From NCBI RefSeq assembly GCF_014639535.1, contig NZ_BMGA01000001.1, positions 806,001 through 870,000 of the forward strand: a DNA stretch of 64,000 nucleotides, read 5' to 3'. Made by a program: the position numbers and the translations under genes. This document shows positions 25,916 to 33,612 of this stretch, piece by piece. How positions within the stretch are numbered: position 1 is the stretch's first letter; every line of letters begins with the position of its first letter. Source of the DNA: Flavobacterium palustre. Lineage in GTDB: Bacteria > Bacteroidota > Bacteroidia > Flavobacteriales > Flavobacteriaceae. The notes under the pieces were generated by a model. The model saw only the letters and a program-made list of their open reading frames with translations. It was not told the DNA's origin and did no database searches.

Positions 25916-28900
25916 TTGAATAGTTCCAATTTCATATATCAAAAATTAGAAGCTTTTATTAGAAAGTATTATTTAAACGAACTGATAAGAGGCGTTATTC
26001 TCTTTATTGGCTTGGGTTTGCTGTATTTTCTTTTTACGCTTTTTATTGAATATTTCCTTTGGCTGAAGCCTCTCGGAAGAACCATTTTGTTTTGGACTTT
26101 TGTTGGAGTAGAAGTGTTTTTGCTTTTTCGTTTTATTTTATTTCCAATTTTTAAATTGTTTAAATTCCAAAAAGGAATCAATTACAATGATGCTTCGGCT
26201 ATAATTGGAAACCATTTTTCGGATGTAAAAGATAAATTACTGAACTTTATTCAGCTTTCAAATCTTGATAATACTACTGATAAGTCCGAATTACTTTTGG
26301 CTTCTATTGAACAAAAAGCGAATGCTTTGCAACCCATTCCTTTTTCAAATGCTATTAATTTTAATTCGAATAAAAAATATCTTCCACTTGCTTTAATTCC
26401 AATTTTGCTTTTTGCTTCGTTTTATCTTTCAGGGAATAATTCGATGCTAACTCAAAGTTTAAATAGGGTAGTGCATTTTAATGTTTCTTTTTTACCTCCG
26501 GCTCCTTTTGAATTTGTGCTTTTGAATTCGAATTTGCAAACGGAACAAAACAAAGATTTTGTTGTAAAAGTAAAAACGGTTGGAAAAGTGATTCCTGAAA
26601 ATGCGATGATTTTCATTAATGATGAAAGTTATTTTATGGAAAACACAAAGCCTGGAGAATTTGAGTTTAAGATTGAAAAACCAACTCAAAATCTTTCGTT
26701 TTATATTAAAGGAAATTCAGTTTCTTCTGAAGACTATGAACTAAGAGTTGTTGCTGTTCCTTCGATTTTAAATTTCGAAATGCAATTGAATTTCCCTTCG
26801 CATCTAAAAAGAAAAGCTGAAATAATTAAAGGAACTGGTAATGCTATTATTCCGGAAGGCACAATGGTAACCTGGAAAATGAGTACACAGGCAACTCAAA
26901 AAGTAGTGTTCTCCAATGCAAATACTATTTTTCCGTTTTCTAAATCAGAAAACAGCTTTTTTTTATCAAAAAAAGTTTCAGAAAATACAGATTATCAAAT
27001 AATTACTTCGAATAATGCAGTTTCTAACTTTGAAAAATTGAATTATCAGTTAACAGTTATTAAAGATCAGTATCCAACGATTACTGTTAACCAGGCTCCG
27101 GATAGTTTAAAGCTTGCTGTTAATTATCTTTTAGGAAAAATAGGGGATGATTACGGTTTATCTAAATTACAGGTGGTCTATTATGAATCCAATAAACCAG
27201 CTACTGCCAAACGTGGAACAATTGCTGTTAAGTCAGGAGTTTTTGATCAGTTTGTTTTTTCTTTTCCTGCTAATCTCCCTGTTGTGGAAGGGGTGACTTA
27301 TGATTATTATTTTGAAGTTTTTGATAATGATGCGTTACATAATTTCAAAAGTTCAAAGTCGGCTGTATTTTCTAATCGAATTGTAACTACTCAGGAAAAG
27401 CAGGATTTGGTTTTAAAACAACAAAATGACAATATCCAAGGCTTGCAAAAATCATTGCAGCGTCAGGATAAACAATTTTCTCAATTGGATAAGATTCAGA
27501 AATCAGGAAAAGAAAAAGAAAATTTTGAATTCAACGACCAACAGAAAGTAAATGATTTTATCCAACAGCAAAAAAAACAGGATGAAATGATGCGTAATTT
27601 CATGGATAAAATGAAAAATAATTTAGAGGAATCTATCCCGATGGCTATCGGGACTAAAGCTAAGGATGAATTCAAGAAAGAATTAGAAAAACGGATTGAA
27701 AACAATAACGAAGAATTAGAAAAGAATAAAAAATTATTAGATGAATTAAAAGCTTTGAACGATAAATTAAAGAATGAAGATTTACTTGAAAAATTAGATC
27801 AGTTTAAGCAAAAGACTAAAAACCAAGTTAAGAATCTTCAACAATTAGTCGAGTTGACTAAGAAGTATTACGTTCAGAAAAAGGCTGAACAAATTGCTGA
27901 TAAATTAGATAAATTATCCGATAAACAAGACAAGCTTTCGGAGAATGAAAAGGAAAATACCAATTCTAAGCAACAGGAAATAAATAAAGATTTTGATAAA
28001 ATTCAGGAAGATTTGAATGAATTGGATAAAGACAACAAACAATTAAAATCACCTTTAGATATTCCTAAAGATGATAAAACTGAAAAAAGCATTGATGAGG
28101 ATTTGAAGAAAGCTTCTGAAGAATTGCAAAAAAATAATACTTCAAAAGTAAAACCTAATCAAAAAAGTGCTGCTAAGAAAATGAAAGCGATGTCCAAAAA
28201 AATGGATCAGGGAATCGATGGAGCTGAGATAGAACAGATGGAAGAAGATGTAAAAATGTTGCGCCAGATTTTAGATAATCTATTAGCTTTTTCTTTGTCT
28301 CAGGAATCGGTAATGAAGAGTTTTAAATCGATAAATTCTGCTTCTCCTGCTTTCAATAAGAATATAAAACTGCAACAGGATTTACGTATTCAATTCAAAC
28401 ATGTTGATGACAGTTTGTTTGCAATGTCTTTACGTAATCCTAAATTCACGGAAGATATTACTAAAGAAGTTGGAAATGTACAATACAATATCGATAAAGC
28501 TATTGATAAATTATCCGATTCTGAAATTCCTAAAGGGGTATCACATCAGCAATATGCTGTTGCTTCTGCAAACAAGTTGGGAGATTTTTTAAGCGAATTA
28601 CTCAATAGTATGCAAATTTCTTTGTCTTCTATGGGTCAGGGAAAACCTAAACCGGGACAGGGAGAAGGTATGCAATTACCGGATATTATTTCCAAGCAAC
28701 AAGCTTTAGGAGATAAAATAAAGAAAGGTGTTAAACCTGGTGAGGGTAATGAAGGAAAAGAAAATTCCGGAAAAGGAGATGAAGGCGATGGTGGAGAAGG
28801 AGATGCCAAAGCTATCATGGAAATTTACAAACAGCAAAAAGAACTCCGTGAAGCTTTAGACAGCGAATTAAAAAAGCAAGGTTTGGGGAATAAAGGAGAG

Positions 28901-29206
28901 AATGCCTTAGAACAAATGAAGCAATTAGAAAAGCAGTTATTGAATAAAGGTTTCAAAAATGAAACGCTTCAAAAAGTGATAAATATTAAACAGGAATTAT
29001 TAAAACTGAATAATGCCGTTCAACAACAGGGTGAGGAAAACAGAAGACAGTCAGAAACTAATAATAAAGATTTTCTTAATCAATCTCGAGCTTTACCTAA
29101 TTCTTTGTTAGAATATTTACATAGCATAGAGATATTAAACAGACAATCATTACCTTTGCGCTCCAATTTTAACCGCAAGGTTCAAGAATATTTTAAAACG
29201 AAATGA
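25916..29206 (+). CDS. DUF4175-family large coiled-coil membrane protein
   Basis: A 1096-residue protein that I match to the flavobacterial DUF4175 family. It has three N-terminal hydrophobic helices (about 25-50, 57-80, 150-170) and a beta-rich periplasmic-type region. A very long Gln/Lys/Glu-rich coiled coil (about 490-760) follows, with a Gly/Glu-rich linker near 920-965 and a last helical segment. The start is TTG at 25916; no in-frame ATG precedes it and the N-terminus reads as expected for the family. A palindromic repeat is read through at 27636-27653. It overlaps ybeY by 4 nt (ATGA). Function unknown. Confidence 0.82.
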   Translation: MNSSNFIYQKLEAFIRKYYLNELIRGVILFIGLGLLYFLFTLFIEYFLWLKPLGRTILFWTFVGVEVFLLFRFILFPIFKLFKFQKGINYNDASAIIGNHFSDVKDKLLNFIQLSNLDNTTDKSELLLASIEQKANALQPIPFSNAINFNSNKKYLPLALIPILLFASFYLSGNNSMLTQSLNRVVHFNVSFLPPAPFEFVLLNSNLQTEQNKDFVVKVKTVGKVIPENAMIFINDESYFMENTKPGEFEFKIEKPTQNLSFYIKGNSVSSEDYELRVVAVPSILNFEMQLNFPSHLKRKAEIIKGTGNAIIPEGTMVTWKMSTQATQKVVFSNANTIFPFSKSENSFFLSKKVSENTDYQIITSNNAVSNFEKLNYQLTVIKDQYPTITVNQAPDSLKLAVNYLLGKIGDDYGLSKLQVVYYESNKPATAKRGTIAVKSGVFDQFVFSFPANLPVVEGVTYDYYFEVFDNDALHNFKSSKSAVFSNRIVTTQEKQDLVLKQQNDNIQGLQKSLQRQDKQFSQLDKIQKSGKEKENFEFNDQQKVNDFIQQQKKQDEMMRNFMDKMKNNLEESIPMAIGTKAKDEFKKELEKRIENNNEELEKNKKLLDELKALNDKLKNEDLLEKLDQFKQKTKNQVKNLQQLVELTKKYYVQKKAEQIADKLDKLSDKQDKLSENEKENTNSKQQEINKDFDKIQEDLNELDKDNKQLKSPLDIPKDDKTEKSIDEDLKKASEELQKNNTSKVKPNQKSAAKKMKAMSKKMDQGIDGAEIEQMEEDVKMLRQILDNLLAFSLSQESVMKSFKSINSASPAFNKNIKLQQDLRIQFKHVDDSLFAMSLRNPKFTEDITKEVGNVQYNIDKAIDKLSDSEIPKGVSHQQYAVASANKLGDFLSELLNSMQISLSSMGQGKPKPGQGEGMQLPDIISKQQALGDKIKKGVKPGEGNEGKENSGKGDEGDGGEGDAKAIMEIYKQQKELREALDSELKKQGLGNKGENALEQMKQLEKQLLNKGFKNETLQKVINIKQELLKLNNAVQQQGEENRRQSETNNKDFLNQSRALPNSLLEYLHSIEILNRQSLPLRSNFNRKVQEYFKTK
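27636..27653. repeat. CCCGAT-GGC-ATCGGG palindrome inside DUF4175
   Basis: TCCCGATGGCTATCGGGA is a near-perfect palindrome in frame within the DUF4175 gene, encoding a PMAIG interruption of a lysine/glutamate-rich helix. It is related to the terminator core at 24212-24225. Confidence 0.7.
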
Positions 29207-29622
29207 TAAATTTTAATTACGAAAATGACTTTAATTTAGATAATGAAGAAGCAATTGCAGCTTGGTTATCTGCTGTAATTGTATCTGAAAAAAAGAATGA
29301 AGGAGAGATTAATTATATTTTTTGTGATGATGATTATCTTCATAAAATAAATCTTGAATACTTAAACCACGATACACTTACGGATATTATTAGTTTTGAT
29401 TATACAGTTGGTAATGAATTAAACGGAGATATTTTTGTTTCAGTTGAACGTGTTCAGGATAATGCAAATGATTTTAATGTTTCTTTTGAAGAAGAATTAA
29501 AACGTGTATTGGTTCATGGTGTGTTGCATTACTGCGGCTACAAGGATAAAGGTGAAGAGGACGAACGCTTAATGCGTTTAAAAGAAGATGAAAAAATTGC
29601 TATGTTCCACGTGGAACAGTGA
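29203..29622 (+). CDS. ybeY: endoribonuclease YbeY
   Basis: A 139-residue metal-dependent RNase of the UPF0054 family, needed for 16S rRNA 3' end maturation and ribosome quality control. The metal-binding motif is HGVLHYCGYKD (His105, His109, Asp115), the form with aspartate in place of the third histidine. The earlier LNHDTLTDIISFDY segment is also typical. The gene overlaps DUF4175 by 4 nt. Its last six codons (MFHVEQ, stop) are written within a parS-like site, so the C-terminus seems shaped by that DNA element. Confidence 0.95.
   Translation: MINFNYENDFNLDNEEAIAAWLSAVIVSEKKNEGEINYIFCDDDYLHKINLEYLNHDTLTDIISFDYTVGNELNGDIFVSVERVQDNANDFNVSFEEELKRVLVHGVLHYCGYKDKGEEDERLMRLKEDEKIAMFHVEQ
29603..29618. 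promoter_or_regulatory. parS-like site 1 (in the ybeY 3' end)
   Basis: TGTTCCACGTGGAACA is a perfect palindrome matching the ParB-binding parS consensus (TGTTNCACGTGAAACA) at all but one position. Confidence 0.85.
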
Positions 29623-29658
29623 ATAAATTTCGAATTTTTTCAGAAGAAAATATAATGA

Positions 29659-29674
29659 TGTTCCACGTGGAACA
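29659..29674. promoter_or_regulatory. parS-like site 2 (upstream of mnmG)
   Basis: An identical TGTTCCACGTGGAACA lies 56 nt from site 1, in the ybeY-mnmG gap. Confidence 0.88.
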
Positions 29675-29742
29675 AGTATAATAAAATATAGATTGAGGTT
29701 CTGTAAATTATCTAAAAACCAAAATCTAAAACGAAAGAAAAA

Positions 29743-31614
29743 ATGTTTCTAGAAGAGTATGATGTAATTGTTGTGGGTGCTGGGCATGCAGGTTGTGAAG
29801 CTGCCGCCGCTGCTGCAAATTTGGGTTCCAAAACTTTGTTGGTTACTATGAGTTTGCAGAACATTGCCCAGATGTCCTGTAATCCTGCGATGGGTGGAAT
29901 TGCAAAAGGTCAAATTGTTCGTGAGATTGATGCGCTGGGTGGTTATTCAGGAATTGTTTCTGATAGAACGGCAATTCAATTCAAGATGTTGAACAAATCA
30001 AAAGGACCTGCAATGTGGTCTCCGCGTGTTCAAAGTGACCGTATGCGTTTTGCCGAAGAATGGAGAATGATGTTAGAAGGAACTCCAAATCTTGATTTTT
30101 ATCAGGAAATGGTAAAAGGTTTGATTATTGAAAATGGCAAAGTAAAAGGAATTCGAACTTCACTTGGAATTGAAATTCGCTCCAAATCGGTGGTGTTGAC
30201 CAATGGAACTTTCCTGAACGGATTGATTCATATTGGAGAAAAACAATTTGGCGGGGGCAGAGCAGGTGAGAGCGCTGCTTACGGAATTACCGAAGACTTA
30301 GTTGCGGCAGGTTTTGAATCCGGAAGAATGAAAACGGGAACACCTCCTCGTGTTGATGGTCGTTCGTTAGATTATTCAAAAATGAATGAAGAAAAAGGAG
30401 ATGCTAAACCGGATAAGTTTTCATATTCGGATTTGACTGCTCCGTTGACGCATCAAAGGTCTTGTCACATGACTTATACTTCGTTAGAAGTTCATGATAT
30501 TTTGAGATCAGGTTTTGATCGTTCGCCAATGTTTAATGGTCGAATTAAAAGTTTGGGTCCAAGATACTGTCCTTCTATTGAAGATAAAATTAACCGTTTT
30601 GCTGATAAGGAGCGTCATCAATTATTTGTTGAACCGGAAGGATGGCATACCTGTGAAGTTTATGTAAACGGATTTTCAACTTCGCTTCCTGAGGATATTC
30701 AGTTCAAAGCGTTGCGTACTGTTGCCGGTTTTGAAAACGTAAAATTCTTCAGACCTGGTTACGCGATAGAATATGATTATTTTCCGCCTACTCAATTAAA
30801 GCATACTTTGGAAACGAAGTTGGTTGATAATTTATATTTCGCCGGACAGATTAACGGAACTACAGGTTATGAGGAAGCAGCTTCTCAGGGACTGATGGCC
30901 GGAATTAATGCGCATTTAAAAGTACACGAAAAAGCGCCGTTGATTTTAAAAAGAGATGAAGCTTATATTGGGGTTTTAATTGATGACTTAATTACCAAAG
31001 GAACTGAAGAGCCATACAGAATGTTTACTTCACGAGCTGAATACAGAACGTTATTGCGTCAGGATAATGCCGACTTTAGATTGACTCCAATGTCGCACGA
31101 AATTGGTTTAGCTTCAGAAGCTCGTTTGCTAAGAATGGAACGCAAGCTGAATGAATCGGAAAAAATGGTGGCGTTCTTCAGAGAAACCAGCGTTACAATA
31201 GGAGAGACCAATCCTATTTTAGAATCGAAGGGAAGTGCACCAATTTCTCAGGGCGATAAGATGTTTAAGATTTTCTCTCGTCCGCAAATTGATTTAGAAG
31301 ACATGATCAAGTTTGAAAAAGTGCAAAATTATGTTGACGAAAATAATTTGGATCAGGAAATTTTAGAGCAAGCCGAAATTCAGGTTAAATATTCAGGTTA
31401 TATTGAAAAGGAAAGAAATAATGCTGATAAATTAACCAGACTGGAAGATGTAAAAATTCCTGAGGATTTTGATTATAATAAAATCAAGTCGATGTCTATT
31501 GAAGCAAAACAAAAATTGAACAAGATTCGTCCTGTAACTATTTCTCAGGCTTCAAGAATAAGCGGAGTTTCTCCGAGTGATATTTCAGTATTACTGATTT
31601 ATATGGGAAGATAA
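29743..31614 (+). CDS. mnmG: tRNA uridine-5-carboxymethylaminomethyl modification enzyme MnmG
   Basis: A 623-residue FAD protein that, with MnmE, installs the cmnm5 group at wobble uridine 34 of several tRNAs. The FAD Rossmann motif VVGAGHAGCEAAAAAA opens the protein. The GidA signatures CNPAMGGIAKGQIVREID, GTFLNGLIHIG and GQINGTTGYEEAASQG are intact, and the C-terminal helical domain ends normally. MnmG (formerly GidA) is often near the replication origin; here three parS-like sites flank it. Confidence 0.97.
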   Translation: MFLEEYDVIVVGAGHAGCEAAAAAANLGSKTLLVTMSLQNIAQMSCNPAMGGIAKGQIVREIDALGGYSGIVSDRTAIQFKMLNKSKGPAMWSPRVQSDRMRFAEEWRMMLEGTPNLDFYQEMVKGLIIENGKVKGIRTSLGIEIRSKSVVLTNGTFLNGLIHIGEKQFGGGRAGESAAYGITEDLVAAGFESGRMKTGTPPRVDGRSLDYSKMNEEKGDAKPDKFSYSDLTAPLTHQRSCHMTYTSLEVHDILRSGFDRSPMFNGRIKSLGPRYCPSIEDKINRFADKERHQLFVEPEGWHTCEVYVNGFSTSLPEDIQFKALRTVAGFENVKFFRPGYAIEYDYFPPTQLKHTLETKLVDNLYFAGQINGTTGYEEAASQGLMAGINAHLKVHEKAPLILKRDEAYIGVLIDDLITKGTEEPYRMFTSRAEYRTLLRQDNADFRLTPMSHEIGLASEARLLRMERKLNESEKMVAFFRETSVTIGETNPILESKGSAPISQGDKMFKIFSRPQIDLEDMIKFEKVQNYVDENNLDQEILEQAEIQVKYSGYIEKERNNADKLTRLEDVKIPEDFDYNKIKSMSIEAKQKLNKIRPVTISQASRISGVSPSDISVLLIYMGR

Positions 31615-31621
31615 AGGGAGT

Positions 31622-31681
31622 ATTCAGTGGTCAGTTTTTAGTAATCAGTTTAGTTGCTTATTAAAAAACTGACCACTGAAT
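31622..31681. repeat. inverted repeat with CAGTGGTCAGT arms after mnmG
   Basis: ATTCAGTGGTCAGTTTTT at 31622-31639 is the complement of AAAAACTGACCACTGAAT at 31664-31681. Two direct ACTGACCACTGAAA copies occur at 31796-31823, and a degenerate relative lies at 44516-44546. It could act as a terminator for mnmG. Confidence 0.75.
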
Positions 31682-31687
31682 ATTTTT

Positions 31688-31703
31688 TGTTCCACGTGAA
31701 ACT
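31688..31703. promoter_or_regulatory. parS-like site 3 (downstream of mnmG)
   Basis: TGTTCCACGTGAAACT differs from the parS form TGTTCCACGTGAAACA only at the last base. Confidence 0.8.
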
Positions 31704-31795
31704 ACGTTCGGAAGTGTTGATATTGCTAAGAAAATTAATTTTTAAATTTCACGAACTTCAAAATATTAAAAATTTTGTTTTCACAATCAAATGAA

Positions 31796-31823
31796 ACTGA
31801 CCACTGAAAACTGACCACTGAAA
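31796..31823. repeat. two tandem ACTGACCACTGAAA units
   Basis: Two identical 14-nt direct repeats just before the methyltransferase gene, of the same family as the inverted repeat at 31622-31681. Confidence 0.75.
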
Positions 31824-31832
31824 ACTATAATA

Positions 31833-32681
31833 ATGGATATTTCAAACAAAAAACATCTTCTTACTGTAAAAGATCATTCTGTTTCCAAAGAAACTTTTGA
31901 ATTGTATTATGATGAAGATTTGGATATGTTAATTACACATCCGCAACCCAATTTAGAAAATTTAGGTAAGTATTACGAAAGTGAAGATTATATCTCACAC
32001 ACCGATAATAAAAGATCTTTGTTTGAAAAAGCCTATCACTTTGTAAAAGGGATTGCACTTAAAAATAAATTGAATTTAATTAATTCGCAGCAATCACAAA
32101 AAGGGAAAATTCTTGATATTGGTGCCGGAACAGGTGATTTTTTAGCTGTGGCAAAAAATGACGGTTGGCAAACTGTCGGAATTGAACCTAGCGACAGAGC
32201 TAAAGGAATTGCAATCAGCAAAGGAATTTCATTTGTAGAAAATACAGTTGATTTAGAAAACCATTCTTTTGATGTAATTACCATGTGGCATGTTTTAGAG
32301 CATGTTCCTGATTTGGATTTTCAGATTAAAGAATTAAAACGTTTGTTGAAACCTACCGGAACTTTGATTGTTGCCGTTCCAAATTTTAAATCTTTTGATG
32401 CAAAACATTACGGAACTTTTTGGGCTGCTTTTGATGTGCCAATTCATTTTTGGCATTTTTCTAAAAAATCAATTCAAATGCTTTTCCAAAAAGAAAATAT
32501 AAAATTAGAAAAAGTGCTTCCTATGAAGTTTGATTCTTTTTATGTGAGTTTGCTTTCAGAAAAGTATAAAAACGGAAAAATGAATTTTGTGAAAGCCTTT
32601 TTTGTCGGATTCCAGTCAAATTGGAAAGCAAAGCAAAATTCGGAGTATTCTTCGTTAATTTATGTCTTAAAAAATAGCTAA
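31833..32681 (+). CDS. class I SAM-dependent methyltransferase
   Basis: A 282-residue protein. Motif I KILDIGAGTGDF for S-adenosylmethionine binding lies near residues 92-103. FDVITMWHVLEHV and LKRLLKPTGTLIVAVPNF follow, as in Methyltransf_23-type enzymes. The short region before motif I (MLITHPQPNLENLGKYYES) recalls methyltransferases acting on sugar-linked or quinone-like substrates, but the substrate is not predictable. It stands alone after mnmG, preceded by tandem repeats, with no clear promoter element. Confidence 0.88.
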   Translation: MDISNKKHLLTVKDHSVSKETFELYYDEDLDMLITHPQPNLENLGKYYESEDYISHTDNKRSLFEKAYHFVKGIALKNKLNLINSQQSQKGKILDIGAGTGDFLAVAKNDGWQTVGIEPSDRAKGIAISKGISFVENTVDLENHSFDVITMWHVLEHVPDLDFQIKELKRLLKPTGTLIVAVPNFKSFDAKHYGTFWAAFDVPIHFWHFSKKSIQMLFQKENIKLEKVLPMKFDSFYVSLLSEKYKNGKMNFVKAFFVGFQSNWKAKQNSEYSSLIYVLKNS

Positions 32682-32886
32682 AACTTATTTTAAGGCTTTT
32701 TAAGCGCGTTTTAGGTGGTTTATGGTGTCGTTTATTCGTTGTTTTTTGTTTTTGCCTTATTTTTAATTTATAGAAGTTGTTTTTAATAGTCTTAGATTAT
32801 AGGTTTTATTTTGTTTATAGTGAAATCTGATAATGTAAAATTTTCCCATTTTTTGGATGTTTTCTAGGATGCTATCTATTTTTTTA

Positions 32887-32894
32887 TATTTTTG
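32887..32894 (+). promoter_or_regulatory. -7 element of the ompH-like gene
   Basis: TATTTTTG matches TAnnTTTG, 35 nt before the ATG at 32930. No clear -33 TTG was found at the usual distance. Confidence 0.5.
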
Positions 32895-32929
32895 CCCATA
32901 CACACTTATTTAATTACAATTTAGAAAAA

Positions 32930-33496
32930 ATGAAAAGAGTATTATTAATTATCGCAATTTCTATTTCAGTTGTTGCTTGTAACAAAACCACAGAAGAAGT
33001 TAAAGAAGTAAAAACTGCTTATATAGATACTTCGGAATTAATGAAAGAATATACAGAGGCGAAAGATTTAGAAGCAAAATATAAAGCGCAGTCTGAAGAA
33101 AAAGGAAGACAGTTAGAAGCTGAAATTAATCGTTTTAAACAGGATGCTGCTAATTTCCAGAGTCAGGCTCAGGCTAATGGTCAGGAATGGGCTCAAAAAA
33201 GAGGAGCTGAATTGCAAAAAAGAGAACAACAATTAGGTTATGCTCAACAAGCTTTGGCACAACAGTTACAACAAGCAAGCGGTGCTGAAATGGATACTCT
33301 TATAAAAGGAGTTAAAAAATTTATTAAGGATTACGGTAAGGAAAAAGGATATGCCTATATCTATGGAACAGGGGATGCTGCTTCAATTTTATATGCTGAA
33401 GATAAATATGATATCACTAAAGAAATCATTAAAGCATTGAATGACAAATACAAATCATCTGCTAAAGCTGAAGAAAAAACAGCTGAAAAGAAATAA
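32930..33496 (+). CDS. OmpH/Skp-like lipoprotein
   Basis: A 188-residue protein with a lipoprotein signal (lipobox VVAC, lipidated Cys17). It has the OmpH/Skp layout: an initial AYIDTSELMKEY strand, a long glutamine/alanine/glutamate-rich coiled coil (about 42-115) and a closing YAYIYGTGDAASILYAEDKYDITKEII. Skp family members are trimeric periplasmic chaperones for outer membrane proteins. A lipid anchor on such a protein is common in Bacteroidota. It is flanked by its own promoter element and a terminator. Confidence 0.88.
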   Translation: MKRVLLIIAISISVVACNKTTEEVKEVKTAYIDTSELMKEYTEAKDLEAKYKAQSEEKGRQLEAEINRFKQDAANFQSQAQANGQEWAQKRGAELQKREQQLGYAQQALAQQLQQASGAEMDTLIKGVKKFIKDYGKEKGYAYIYGTGDAASILYAEDKYDITKEIIKALNDKYKSSAKAEEKTAEKK

Positions 33497-33515
33497 TTCT
33501 TTTTTATAAAAATTC

Positions 33516-33556
33516 AAAATGCCTTCATTTCTAATTTGAATTGAAGGCATTTTTTA
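33516..33556 (+). terminator. terminator after the ompH-like gene
   Basis: AAATGCCTTCA pairs with TGAAGGCATTT and is followed by a T run. Confidence 0.8.
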
Positions 33557-33612
33557 TTTACTTTTAGCATTAAAATTCTTTTTAAGAAAATACTTATATT
33601 TAATATATAAAA

